Shown here: piece by piece, positions 21,896 to 30,537 of the stretch
Layout of the letters: the number at the start of each line of letters is the position of its first letter
Position numbering within the stretch: the first letter of the stretch is position 1
Source of the DNA: Aeromicrobium tamlense
GTDB lineage: Bacteria > Actinomycetota > Actinomycetes > Propionibacteriales > Nocardioidaceae
Length of the DNA: 64,000 nt
Reading direction: 5' to 3'
Assembly (NCBI RefSeq): GCF_013408555.1
Contig: NZ_JACBZN010000001.1
Coordinates: 868,001 to 932,000, forward strand
Position numbers and translations under genes: made by a program
The notes under the pieces: model-generated
What the model saw: only the letters and a program-made list of their open reading frames with translations
Told to the model about the DNA's origin: nothing
Database searches by the model: none

Positions 21896-21914
21896 CCCGA
21901 CACCAGGTGTCGGG
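21896..21914. promoter_or_regulatory. 19-bp inverted repeat before the sensor kinase gene
   Basis: CCCGACACCAGGTGTCGGG has 9-bp arms around one A. There is no T-run, so an operator is as likely as a terminator. It lies 45 nt upstream of the kinase start. Confidence 0.4.
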
Positions 21915-21958
21915 GTGGCAGGATCGTGTCCCGGCCGCGACACGACGACGATCGAGAC

Positions 21959-23245
21959 ATGACCACCATGAGCATCCCCACCACCGCACGGCGCGACCCG
22001 TCACCGCTGGCCGCCCGCGTCGGGTGGGACACCCTGTACGCCCTCACCGCCTTCCCGCTCGGCCTCCTGGGCTTCGTGATCACGGTCGTGGGCGTCGCCA
22101 CCGGCGTCGCGACCCTGATCGTGTGGGTCGGCGTCCTGGTCCTCGCCGCGACGCTGGTCGTCTCGTCGTGGCTGGCGCGCCTCGAGCGCGTGCGGCTCGT
22201 CGCGATGCAGGGCCGCGAGCCGCGGCCGACGACGTACCGCGTCGGCACCGGGCGCGAGGGCCGCGTCGCCCGTCTGATCGCGCCGCTGCGCGACCCGCAG
22301 ATGTGGCTCGACACGCTGTGGGGTCCGCTCGCGTTCGTCACGGGCCTCGCCGCGTTCATCGTGACCGTGGTCTGGTGGGCGGGCGTGCTGACCGGGCTGA
22401 CCTACTGGTTCTGGCAGATTTGGCTTCCGCAGAGCGAGGGCAACGAGACGCTGGCGTCGCTCATCGGCCTCGGCGACGGGCGGCTGGCGGACAGCCTGCT
22501 GAACCTCGCGATCGGCCTGGCGGCGCTCGTGACCCTGCCGTGGGTCGTCCGCGGAGCCGCGTGGCTGCACGCATCGCTCGCCGACGTCGTGCTCAACGGC
22601 CGGAGCTCGATGTCGGCCCGGGTCGAGCGCGCCGAGGGGGCGCGCGACGCCGCGCAGGAGGCCGAGGCCGTGGCGCTGCGCCGCCTCGAGCGCGACATCC
22701 ACGACGGGCCGCAGCAGCGCCTCGTCCGCCTGACGATGGACCTCGGTCGGGCGCGCCGTCAGGTCGGTGCGGACCCCGAGCAGGCCTCCGCCACGATCGA
22801 GTCGGCCCTGGAGCAGGCACGCGAGACGCTCGACGAGCTGCGCGCGCTGTCGCGCGGCATCGCCCCGCCGCTGCTGGTGGATCGGGGCCTCGGGGTCGCG
22901 CTCGACGAGCTGGTCGTCCGCAGCGCCGTCCCGGTGACCCTCGTCCACGACCTGCCCGCGGGCCTGTCGCCGCACGTGGAGACTGCCGTCTACTTCACCG
23001 TCTCGGAGGCGCTCACCAACGTGGCCAAGCACTCCGGCGCGGACACGGCCGACGTGCGCGTCGTGCCCAACGGCTCGGACCTGCTGGTGCAGGTGCGCGA
23101 CGCGGGCGTCGGCGGGGCCCACCCGGGCAAGGGACAGGGCCTCGCGGGCCTCGCCCAGCGAGTCGCGGCGGTCGGCGGCACGCTCGAGGTCGACTCGCCG
23201 GTGGGCGGTCCGACGCTCGTCACTGCGCGCATCCCGGCCGGGTGA
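21959..23245 (+). CDS. Two-component sensor histidine kinase (NarL-system type)
   Basis: 428 aa from ATG 21959. The N-terminus is an actinobacterial Sensor domain with four hydrophobic helices in two pairs. It is followed by a dimerisation/phosphoacceptor helix (LERDIHDGPQQRLVRLTMDL, with H in the DIHDG motif) and a HATPase domain (SEALTNVAKHSGAD, VRDAGVGG, GQGLAGLAQRV). It should phosphorylate the regulator encoded 47 nt downstream. Signal unknown. Confidence 0.92.
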   Translation: MTTMSIPTTARRDPSPLAARVGWDTLYALTAFPLGLLGFVITVVGVATGVATLIVWVGVLVLAATLVVSSWLARLERVRLVAMQGREPRPTTYRVGTGREGRVARLIAPLRDPQMWLDTLWGPLAFVTGLAAFIVTVVWWAGVLTGLTYWFWQIWLPQSEGNETLASLIGLGDGRLADSLLNLAIGLAALVTLPWVVRGAAWLHASLADVVLNGRSSMSARVERAEGARDAAQEAEAVALRRLERDIHDGPQQRLVRLTMDLGRARRQVGADPEQASATIESALEQARETLDELRALSRGIAPPLLVDRGLGVALDELVVRSAVPVTLVHDLPAGLSPHVETAVYFTVSEALTNVAKHSGADTADVRVVPNGSDLLVQVRDAGVGGAHPGKGQGLAGLAQRVAAVGGTLEVDSPVGGPTLVTARIPAG

Positions 23246-23292
23246 CCACCGGCGGCGGGACCGCGACCGGGCCGATGCACGATGCTGGTGCG

Positions 23293-23940
23293 ATGCGCAT
23301 CGTGATCGCCGACGACTCGGTCCTGCTCCGCGAGGGCCTGCGGCTGCTGCTGACCGAAGCGGGTCACGAGGTCGTGGCGCAGGTCGCCGACGGGCCCGGA
23401 TTCGTGGCAGCCATGACCGAGCACCGTCCCGACATCGGCGTCGTCGACGTGCGGATGCCGCCGAGCCACACCGATGAGGGACTGCGGGCTGCGGTCGAGG
23501 TGCGGGGCCGGTGGCCGCAGGCGCGGATCGTGGTGCTGAGCCAGTACGTCGAGGTCTCGTACGCCGACGATCTGCTGGCCGGAGGCGAGGGCGGGGTCGG
23601 GTACCTGCTGAAGGACCGCGTGAGCGACGTCGACGACTTCCTCGGCGCCCTCGACCAGGTCGTCGCCGGTGGCACCGTGCTCGATCCGCAGGTGGTCCAG
23701 CAGTGGATGGGACGCCGGGCCGACCCGGTCGCGGCGCTGACTCCGCGCGAGCGCGAGGTCCTCGCGCTGATGGCCGAGGGCCGCTCCAACCAGGCGATCG
23801 CGCAGGCCCTGCACGTCACCGAGGGCGCGGTCGAGAAGCACACGCAGCGCATCTTCGCGAAGCTCGGCCTGTACGCCGACGAGAGCGACCACCGGCGGGT
23901 GCGTGCCGTGCTGGGGTGGCTGCGCTCCACCTCGCGCTGA
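23293..23940 (+). CDS. LuxR/NarL-family response regulator
   Basis: 215 aa. The receiver domain has the acidic pair (IADDSVLLREGL), phospho-Asp in GVVDVRMPPSHTDEG and lysine in GYLLKDRVSD. The C-terminal HTH is LTPREREVLALMAEGRSNQA followed by LHVTEGAVEKHTQRIFAKL. It partners the upstream kinase. Targets unknown; the inverted repeat at 21896 could be an autoregulatory site (inference). Confidence 0.93.
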   Translation: MRIVIADDSVLLREGLRLLLTEAGHEVVAQVADGPGFVAAMTEHRPDIGVVDVRMPPSHTDEGLRAAVEVRGRWPQARIVVLSQYVEVSYADDLLAGGEGGVGYLLKDRVSDVDDFLGALDQVVAGGTVLDPQVVQQWMGRRADPVAALTPREREVLALMAEGRSNQAIAQALHVTEGAVEKHTQRIFAKLGLYADESDHRRVRAVLGWLRSTSR

Positions 23941-23943
23941 GGC

Positions 23944-24984
23944 TCAGAGCGCCGCGGTGCCCTCGACCAGCAGAGTCGCCGGGTCGCCCTCCTCGGGCGT
24001 GGGGACCACGGGGCTCACGGGCTCGCACCGCAGGGAGCGCAGCTCGCACGTGACGACCTGCCGAGCACGGACGATGTTGTCGACGTGGGCCTCGTCGATC
24101 TCCTCGGCCACGCCGAAGAACGTGTCCGCGTCGCTCCAGCCGGCCAGCGTGAAGTGCTCCCACGGTGCGTCGATCCCGCGCTGGTCGCCGCTGGCGGCGT
24201 CGTAGACGACGGCCTGGGTCGGCCACGCCGAGGTGTCGAAGATCGTGCTGCGATCGGGTGACAGGAGCCCCGGTCCGTACAGCGAGGAGTCCGACAGCTC
24301 GCGGTGACGACCCTCGCCGCTGATGCTGACGCGGTAGCCCGCGGGGAACAGCGTGTCGGCCAGGTGCGGGTAGACCTCGAGGCCGTCGGCATCGAGGGTC
24401 GCGGCCTCGCGCGAGCCGTCCTCGAGGTCGATCGTGGCACCGTCGAAGAAGACGTGCTCGGTGCTGACGCCGTGCAGCAGCGGCATGATCTCGCCGTACA
24501 GGTCGGCGAGGTCGGCCTCGCGGTCAGGCTTCTCGTCCGGCGTGCGGTAGAGCTGCTCGCCGGTGCGGGTGTCGAACGCGGCGACCTGGATGACGTGGGT
24601 GCCGTAGCGGTCGGTCGGGCCGCGCGACTGGTCGACCGTGGCGAGCACGGAGCGGTCCGCCGAGACGGCGAGGTTGTCCCACCCGACGTCGGCGACCTCG
24701 CGGATGTCGCCCTCGGCGCTGGTGAACAGCAGGGTCCCGCCGCGATTCCAGTAGACGCCCGTCGCGCCCAGGACGAACTGGTCCACGTCGTCGCCGAGCT
24801 CCACGGTCACGTCGCCCACGTGCAGCGTGCCGTCGAGCAGCCAGGCCGGCGCGGTCGTGTCCCACGTGGTCGGGCCCACGGGCAGCGTGAACGCAGGCGT
24901 GACCGCCGACCCCTCGGTCGAGCCCGCACACCCCGCCAGCACGACGCAGGCGAGCAGCGCCACGATCGTGCCTCGGATGCCCAC
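23944..24984 (-). CDS. Lipoprotein with propeller-like repeats
   Basis: 346 aa from GTG 24984. The signal peptide ends in a lipobox (VALLACVVLAGC), so the mature protein is anchored at Cys19. The body has WD/PQQ-like strands (FVLGATGVYWNRGGTLLFTS, AVSADRSVLATVDQSRGPTD). Function unknown. It is convergent with the response regulator gene (3-nt gap). Confidence 0.75.
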   Translation of the reverse strand: MGIRGTIVALLACVVLAGCAGSTEGSAVTPAFTLPVGPTTWDTTAPAWLLDGTLHVGDVTVELGDDVDQFVLGATGVYWNRGGTLLFTSAEGDIREVADVGWDNLAVSADRSVLATVDQSRGPTDRYGTHVIQVAAFDTRTGEQLYRTPDEKPDREADLADLYGEIMPLLHGVSTEHVFFDGATIDLEDGSREAATLDADGLEVYPHLADTLFPAGYRVSISGEGRHRELSDSSLYGPGLLSPDRSTIFDTSAWPTQAVVYDAASGDQRGIDAPWEHFTLAGWSDADTFFGVAEEIDEAHVDNIVRARQVVTCELRSLRCEPVSPVVPTPEEGDPATLLVEGTAAL

Positions 24985-25031
24985 CGGGCCATGATCACAC
25001 GGCCGCCCGCGAGCACGTCGGACGCGCGGGC

Positions 25032-25037
25032 TAGCCT
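25032..25037 (+). promoter_or_regulatory. -10 element of the thi operon
   Basis: TAGCCT lies 6-7 nt before the first bases of the TPP aptamer, so the transcript starts almost directly with the riboswitch. Confidence 0.5.
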
Positions 25038-25043
25038 GCAGGC

Positions 25044-25116
25044 GAGACACGGGGTGCCCCACCGGGGCTGAGATCACACCCGTCGAACCTGATCTAGTTC
25101 GTCCTAGCGAAGGGAA
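25044..25116 (+). promoter_or_regulatory. TPP riboswitch (THI element)
   Basis: The conserved aptamer parts are in order: ACACGGGGTGCC, GGGGCTGAGATCACACCC, GAACCTGATCTAGTTC and CTAGCGAAGGGA. The 3' strand GAAGGGA doubles as the ribosome-binding site of thiM, so thiamine pyrophosphate likely represses translation by hiding it. Confidence 0.95.
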
Positions 25117-25123
25117 TGTCGCG

Positions 25124-25933
25124 ATGTCGCGCACGCCTGCAGACCTGTCCTCCTTCACCTCCGAGGCCCTGGGCCGCGTCCGCGCCCGGGGGCCGCTCGT
25201 CCACTGCATCACCAACAGCGTGGTGGTGAACTTCACCGCCAACGCCCTGCTCGCCGCCGGGGCGGCGCCGGCCATGGTCGACATCCCCGACGAGGCCGGT
25301 CCGTTCGCCACCGTCGCCGACGGGCTCCTGGTGAACCTCGGCACGCCCACGGCGGAGCAGCGAGCCGCGATGGTCGAGGCCGCCGAGGCCGCGAACGCCA
25401 CGGGCACCCCCTGGGTCCTCGACCCGGTCGCGGTCGGGTCGCTGCCCGTGCGGACCGCGCTCGCCGAGCAGTTGCGCGACCTCGGGCCGACCGTGGTCCG
25501 CGGCAACGCATCGGAGATCATCGCCGTCAGTGGATCCGGGGGCGGTGGCCGCGGGGTCGACGCCACGGACGACGTCGAGGGGGCCGTCGAGTCGGCGCGC
25601 GCTCTGGCCGTCCGCACGGGTGGCGTCGTCGCGGTCTCCGGACCGGTCGACGTCGTGACCGACGGCGAGCGCCTGGTCCGGATCGCCAACGGCGACCCGC
25701 TGCTCACGCGGATCACCGGTGGCGGCTGTGCCCTCGGCGCGCTGATGGCGGCGTTCGCCGCGGTGGACGACGACCGTCTGGCCACGACCGTTGCCGCGGT
25801 CACCGTCTACACCGTCGCCGCGGAGCTCGCCGCGAAGCAGAGCGCCGGCCCCGGCACCTTCGGCCCGGCCTTCCTGGACGCGCTGGCCTCGATCGACGCA
25901 GCCGACCTCGACGCGCGGGCGCGGCTGTCGTGA
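25124..25933 (+). CDS. thiM: Hydroxyethylthiazole kinase ThiM
   Basis: 269 aa. It phosphorylates 4-methyl-5-(2-hydroxyethyl)thiazole for salvage. Family marks are [20 protein letters not shown] at the N-terminus, [21 protein letters not shown] and the [15 protein letters not shown] anion-hole/catalytic loop. It is the first gene behind the TPP riboswitch and overlaps thiE by GTGA. Confidence 0.95.
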   Translation: MSRTPADLSSFTSEALGRVRARGPLVHCITNSVVVNFTANALLAAGAAPAMVDIPDEAGPFATVADGLLVNLGTPTAEQRAAMVEAAEAANATGTPWVLDPVAVGSLPVRTALAEQLRDLGPTVVRGNASEIIAVSGSGGGGRGVDATDDVEGAVESARALAVRTGGVVAVSGPVDVVTDGERLVRIANGDPLLTRITGGGCALGALMAAFAAVDDDRLATTVAAVTVYTVAAELAAKQSAGPGTFGPAFLDALASIDAADLDARARLS

Positions 25934-26580
25934 GCGCCGACCTGTCGGTCTACCTCGTCACGGACGCGGCGGTCGCCGCGTCGCGCGGACGGGAGGTCGT
26001 GGAGGTGGTCGCCGAGGCGGCCGCCGGGGGAGTGACCGCGGTGCAGGTGCGCGAGAAGGAGGCGCCGGCCGCCGACTTCCTCGCCACCGTCGTCGCCGTG
26101 TCGGAGGTCCTGCCGGAGCACGTCGCCCTGATCGTCAACGACCGCGTCGACGTGTTCCTCGCCGCCCGGGCCCGCGGCGCCCGGGTCACGGGCGTGCACC
26201 TGGGGCAGGCGGACCTGCCGTCCGCGGTGGTTCGCGAGCTCGTCGGCCCCGAGGCGCTGATCGGCCTGAGCGCCGCCACGCCTGCGGAGCTGACCGCCGC
26301 CGAACTGGATCCCGGCCGGGTCGGCTACGTGGGGATCGGGGTGCTGCGGGCGACGACGACCAAGCCGGACGCGCCGCCGCCGCTCGGTATCGAGGGATTC
26401 GAGCGGCTCGCGCGGAGCACCTCCCTGCCCGCCGTCGCGATCGGCGGCATCACGAGCGCGGACCTGCCGGCACTGCGCGCCGCGGGTGCGGCCGGAGCAG
26501 CCGTCGCCTCGTCGATCTGCGGTGCGGCAGACCCTCGCGCGGCTGCGCGCGAGCACGCTGACGCGTGGGGTCTGGCGTGA
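25930..26580 (+). CDS. thiE: Thiamine-phosphate synthase ThiE
   Basis: 216 aa from GTG 25930. It joins thiazole phosphate and HMP-PP. Visible are [15 protein letters not shown] (pyrophosphate-binding region), [33 protein letters not shown] and [13 protein letters not shown]. It overlaps both neighbours by GTGA and is translationally coupled in the salvage operon. Confidence 0.95.
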   Translation: MSADLSVYLVTDAAVAASRGREVVEVVAEAAAGGVTAVQVREKEAPAADFLATVVAVSEVLPEHVALIVNDRVDVFLAARARGARVTGVHLGQADLPSAVVRELVGPEALIGLSAATPAELTAAELDPGRVGYVGIGVLRATTTKPDAPPPLGIEGFERLARSTSLPAVAIGGITSADLPALRAAGAAGAAVASSICGAADPRAAAREHADAWGLA

Positions 26581-28049
26581 GCGCCCCGGTCCAGGTGCCG
26601 CGGGTGCTCTCCATCGCCGGCACCGACCCGACGGGCGGCGCGGGCGTCCAGGCCGACCTCAAGAGCATCGCGGCCCAGGGCGGCTACGGCATGGCCGTGG
26701 TCACCGCGCTGGTCGCGCAGAACACGCACGGCGTGCGGTCGGTGCACGTGCCGCCGGTCGCCTTCCTCGCCGAGCAGCTGGACGCGGTGAGCGACGACGT
26801 CGAGATCGACGCGGTGAAGATCGGGATGCTGGCCGGCCGCGAGGTCATGGAGACCGTGAGCGCGTGGCTCGACCGCGCACGACCGCCGGTGGTCGTGCTC
26901 GACCCCGTGATGGTCGCGACGAGCGGTGATCGGCTGCTCGACGCGGACGCCGAGGAGGCACTGCGGGGCCTGCTGCCGCGGGTCGACCTCATCACGCCCA
27001 ACGTGCCCGAGCTGGCGGTCTTCGCCGAGGAGGCTCCCGCGACCTCGTGGGGCGAGGTGCTGGCGCAGGCCTCCCGCGTCTCGGCGGCGTACGGGGTGCG
27101 GGTGCTGGCGAAGGGCGGCCACCTCGACGGCGAGTCCGTCCCGGACGCCCTGGTCGACGGGAGTCGCGTCGTCGAGTTCACCGGGGCCCGGATCACGACC
27201 ACGTCCACCCACGGCACGGGATGCTCGCTCTCGTCCGCCGTCGCGACGATCGTCGCGCGCACCGGCTCGTGGGAGCAGGCGACGGCCGACGCCAAGCGCT
27301 GGCTGGCCGAGAGCATCGCCCACGGCGAGGATCTGCGCGTCGGCTCGGGCCATGGCCCGGTCAGCCACTTCGCCGGGCTGTGGGCCCGCGGAGGCCTCAC
27401 GACCCGGCTCACCGCGGCCGAGGTGGAGCGCGACTGGTGGGACGCCGTGGCGGACGTCCGGGCGGCGATCGACGATCTGGGCTTCGTGCGGGGACTGGGG
27501 GACGGGACGCTGTCGAAGGAGGCGTTCGGCTGGTACTTGGCGCAGGACGCGCTGTACCTGCGGGACTACGCGCGGGTGCTGGCGGAGGCGAGCCGGCTGG
27601 CGCCGACGCTGGGGGAGCAGGCGTTCTGGGCGTCCGGCGCCCACGGCGCCCTCGTCACCGAGCTGGCCCTGCACACGGACTGGCTGGGTGGCGTGGAGCC
27701 GGCGGCGCCGAGCGCCACGACCACGGCGTACCTCGACCACCTGCTGGCCACCGCCGCGCGGGGCGACCACCGTGTGCTCGCGGCGGCGGTGCTGCCCTGC
27801 TACTGGATTTACGCCGACCTCGGCGAGCGCCTCCGCGGGCTCGCGACCGACGGGCACCCCTACCGCGACTGGCTGCTCACGTACGGGGATCCCGCGTTCG
27901 AGTCCGCGACCGAGCAGGCGATCGTCGTCGTCACCCGGCTCGCCGCCGAGGCCGACGACGCCACCCGGGACGCGATGTGGCGGGCGTTCCGCGCCTCGTG
28001 CGAGCACGAGCTGGCCTTCTTCGCTGCTCCGCCGGACGGAACGGTCTAG
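26577..28049 (+). CDS. thiD: Bifunctional ThiD-TenA fusion (HMP/HMP-P kinase plus aminopyrimidine aminohydrolase)
   Basis: 490 aa from GTG 26577. Residues 1 to about 265 are ThiD (VLSIAGTDPTGGAGVQADLK, VLDPVMVATSGDRLL, THGTGCSLSSAVAT). From about 280 a TenA domain follows (FGWYLAQDALYLRDYARVLA, the catalytic cysteine in LPCYWIYADLG, and a C-terminal glutamate in CEHELAFF). TenA salvages the pyrimidine from degraded thiamine, and ThiD phosphorylates the product, so the fusion channels one pathway. It shares CTAG at its stop with the convergent lipoprotein gene. Confidence 0.93.
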   Translation: MSAPVQVPRVLSIAGTDPTGGAGVQADLKSIAAQGGYGMAVVTALVAQNTHGVRSVHVPPVAFLAEQLDAVSDDVEIDAVKIGMLAGREVMETVSAWLDRARPPVVVLDPVMVATSGDRLLDADAEEALRGLLPRVDLITPNVPELAVFAEEAPATSWGEVLAQASRVSAAYGVRVLAKGGHLDGESVPDALVDGSRVVEFTGARITTTSTHGTGCSLSSAVATIVARTGSWEQATADAKRWLAESIAHGEDLRVGSGHGPVSHFAGLWARGGLTTRLTAAEVERDWWDAVADVRAAIDDLGFVRGLGDGTLSKEAFGWYLAQDALYLRDYARVLAEASRLAPTLGEQAFWASGAHGALVTELALHTDWLGGVEPAAPSATTTAYLDHLLATAARGDHRVLAAAVLPCYWIYADLGERLRGLATDGHPYRDWLLTYGDPAFESATEQAIVVVTRLAAEADDATRDAMWRAFRASCEHELAFFAAPPDGTV

Positions 28050-28447
28050 CCGCCTCGTCGCGCGAGGAAGACGTCGTGCTCCGCGCACGACTCGGGCACG
28101 GTGACGCCTGCGATCGAGAGCGGTCCGGGCGGCACCGTGTCCGACGAGTGCTCGAGGACCATCCCGCCCGGCACCTCGACCCGGTCGCCGAGCGAGAGCT
28201 CGCCGAGGTGCGGGATGTCGATCGTGAGCGGGTCCTCGTCGACGACGTCGGTGCCGACGGGCCAGATCACGACGATGCCGTCCGCGCCGAGACACCCGCC
28301 GACCAGCTCGAGGGTGCCGCCGCCCAGCGCGTCGGCGCCGGAGCTCGACCGCTCGCCGACGAGCACCGTCGCGTCGCCGGCGGTGATCTCCTTGCCGCCG
28401 CAGCCCGCGAGGGCGAGAGCGATGAGGAGGGCGGGCAGGGTGCGCAT
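28046..28447 (-). CDS. Small lipoprotein, unknown function
   Basis: 133 aa from ATG 28447. The signal peptide MRTLPALLIALALAGC ends in a lipobox. The mature part has four further cysteines' worth of small beta-like segments (LELVGGCLGADGIVVIWP, VTVPESCAEHDV). I recognise no family. Confidence 0.65.
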   Translation of the reverse strand: MRTLPALLIALALAGCGGKEITAGDATVLVGERSSSGADALGGGTLELVGGCLGADGIVVIWPVGTDVVDEDPLTIDIPHLGELSLGDRVEVPGGMVLEHSSDTVPPGPLSIAGVTVPESCAEHDVFLARRGG

Positions 28448-28508
28448 GCCTGAACCCTGCCCGTTCGCCGTGCAGACGGTCGACGTTTCGCCGAACTCCG
28501 CGCCGGAC

Positions 28509-28535
28509 CCATCCGACGACGCCTCGGTTCCGAAT
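28509..28535 (+). promoter_or_regulatory. SigK-like ECF promoter of the lipid-modification operon
   Basis: CCATCC (28509-28514), a 15-nt spacer, and CCGAAT (28530-28535). From memory, the mycobacterial SigK promoter is CCATCC-N16/17-CCGAAT, and in Mycobacterium the orthologous genes (Rv0449c to Rv0446c) precede sigK itself. Here the -10 ends 7 nt before the ATG at 28543, predicting a leaderless mRNA. The spacer is slightly short. Confidence 0.6.
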
Positions 28536-28542
28536 GACTCGC

Positions 28543-30537
28543 ATGGATGCACCGGAGAACACCCGGGTCGCTGTCATCGGTTCCGGGATCTCCGGGCTGA
28601 GCGCGGCCTGGTTCGCCACCCAGGCGGGCGCCCGCGTGGTGCTCTACGAGGCCGACGACCGCCTGGGAGGACACGCCGACACGCATGTGGTCGCCGAGGG
28701 CAGCCGCGAGCTGGCGATCGACACGGGCTTCATCGTCCACAACCGCCACACGTACCCGGTCCTGTGCCGTCTGTTCGACGAGCTCGGCGTGCAGACGCAG
28801 CCGTCGGAGATGTCCCTGTCGGTGCACGACGTGGCGACCGGACTGGAGTGGGCGGGTGCCAAGGGACGGCGCGGGCTGTTCCCCGAGCCGCGTCGCGTGC
28901 TCGACGTCGGGCACTGGCGGATGCTCGCCGAGATCCCGCGCTTCCACCGGGCAGCCCGCCGCCTGCTGGCGTCGCCGCCCGAGGCGGGCGACCCGACCCT
29001 CGACGAGTTCCTGGACCGGCACCGGTTCAGCGACCGGCTCCGTCGGCACTTCATCCGCGCGCTCGTGGCGGCGGTCTGGTCCTGCGATCCCGAGATCGCG
29101 GGGCGGTACCCGGCGCGTCACCTGTTCGCGTTCCTCGCGAACCACGGCATGCTCGCGGTGTTCGGCAGCCCGCGGTGGCGGACGGTCGTCGGCGGGTCCC
29201 ACGACTACGTGCGACGGATCGCCAAGGAGCTCCCGGACATCCGGGTCTCGACCCCGGTGACGGGCATCGAGGAGGACGTCGACGGCGTGACCGTGCTCGA
29301 CGCCGGCGGAGGCCGGGAGCGCTTCGACCGCGTCGTCGTCGCCACCCATCCCCGCCAGGCGCTCGCGATGCTCTCCGCGCCGACGCCGGCACAGCGCGAG
29401 GTCCTGGCCGCGATGCCGTACTCGCCGAACCCGGCCCTGCTGCACACCGACGAGAGCCTGCTGCCGCGCTCGGACGGGGCTCAGGCCGCGTGGAACCTGC
29501 GCCTGCCGAGCTCGCCCGACGGACGCGTGACGGTCACGTACGACATGACCCGGCTGCAGCGTCTGCCCACCGCGCGGCGCTACCTGGTGACCCTGGGCGG
29601 CGAGGATCTCGTCGATCCCGCCACGGTCATCGCGCGGATGGACTACGAGCACCCGGTCTACACGGCCGAGACCGTCGCGGCCCAGCGACGACTTCCCGAG
29701 ATCGACACCGATCGCATCGTCTTCGCCGGTGCCTACCACGGCTGGGGATTCCACGAGGACGGCGCTCGGTCGGGCGCCGAGGCCGTGCGGAGGCTCGGGC
29801 TGGGCGCCCCCGCCCCCGCAGCCCGCGCCCCGGAGGTCTTCCGCACCACCGTCGGCCATCGCCGGACGCAGCCGTTCACCCGGTCGTTCGAGCAGCGGTC
29901 CTCGACGTGGGTCGTCGACATCGACCAGCAGGCCGCACGGCAGGCGGGACAGTCGCGGTGGCGCCGGGTGACCGGCGGCACGATCGAGTCGCGCGACCAC
30001 CTCGGCGACCCGAAGGCCACGCTGCGCCAGAACCTGGCGGCGTTCCTGGCCCGGAACGGACTCGAGCTCGGCGACGCGACCGTGCGCCTGATGGCCCACC
30101 CCCGAGCCTTCGGCTTCTGCTTCAACCCGATCAGCGTGTGGTGGTGCACGACGCCCGACGGCACTGCGCTGGCCACGGTCGTCGAGGTCCACAACACCTA
30201 CGGCGACCGCCATGCCTACCTGTTCGACGGCGGCACCGAGACGGAGCGCCGGGTCGACAAGGCGATGTACGTCTCGCCGTTCCACGGCGTGGAGGGCTCG
30301 TACCGGGTGTCGGCCCCCGTGCCGACGGACGCTCTCGACGTCCGCGTCGAGCTCGACCTGCCCCACGGCGGGGCGTTCCAGGCCTCGATCCGGGGCCGGC
30401 GGACGTCCGGCCACCGCCGGGCCGCCGTCTCCGGACTCGTCGACCGTCTCGCCATCACCGCGCACGGCCTCGTCCTGTGGGCCCGGCGCCTGCCGATCCA
30501 CCCTCGTCCCACCCATCACCAGGAAGGTGTCCGATGA
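28543..30537 (+). CDS. FAD-dependent oxidoreductase fused to a DUF1365 domain
   Basis: 664 aa from ATG 28543; the ATG at 28534 lies inside the -10 box and is rejected. Residues 1 to about 430 are an amine-oxidase-like flavoprotein of the COG2907 type (VAVIGSGISGLSAAW, then GGHADTHVV and FAGAYHGWGFHEDGARSGAE). A Pro/Ala linker leads to DUF1365 from about 435 (VGHRRTQPFTRSFEQRSSTW, PRAFGFCFNPISVWW). In mycobacteria the equivalents are two genes, Rv0449c and Rv0448c. Such proteins sit beside cyclopropane-type synthases and are thought to further modify acyl chains. It overlaps the next gene by ATGA. Confidence 0.85.
   Translation: MDAPENTRVAVIGSGISGLSAAWFATQAGARVVLYEADDRLGGHADTHVVAEGSRELAIDTGFIVHNRHTYPVLCRLFDELGVQTQPSEMSLSVHDVATGLEWAGAKGRRGLFPEPRRVLDVGHWRMLAEIPRFHRAARRLLASPPEAGDPTLDEFLDRHRFSDRLRRHFIRALVAAVWSCDPEIAGRYPARHLFAFLANHGMLAVFGSPRWRTVVGGSHDYVRRIAKELPDIRVSTPVTGIEEDVDGVTVLDAGGGRERFDRVVVATHPRQALAMLSAPTPAQREVLAAMPYSPNPALLHTDESLLPRSDGAQAAWNLRLPSSPDGRVTVTYDMTRLQRLPTARRYLVTLGGEDLVDPATVIARMDYEHPVYTAETVAAQRRLPEIDTDRIVFAGAYHGWGFHEDGARSGAEAVRRLGLGAPAPAARAPEVFRTTVGHRRTQPFTRSFEQRSSTWVVDIDQQAARQAGQSRWRRVTGGTIESRDHLGDPKATLRQNLAAFLARNGLELGDATVRLMAHPRAFGFCFNPISVWWCTTPDGTALATVVEVHNTYGDRHAYLFDGGTETERRVDKAMYVSPFHGVEGSYRVSAPVPTDALDVRVELDLPHGGAFQASIRGRRTSGHRRAAVSGLVDRLAITAHGLVLWARRLPIHPRPTHHQEGVR

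Noticed and set aside
28534..28536. ATG at 28534 as the start of the FAD-DUF1365 gene
   Set aside because: It lies inside the CCGAAT -10 box, so it would not be in the transcript predicted from this promoter.
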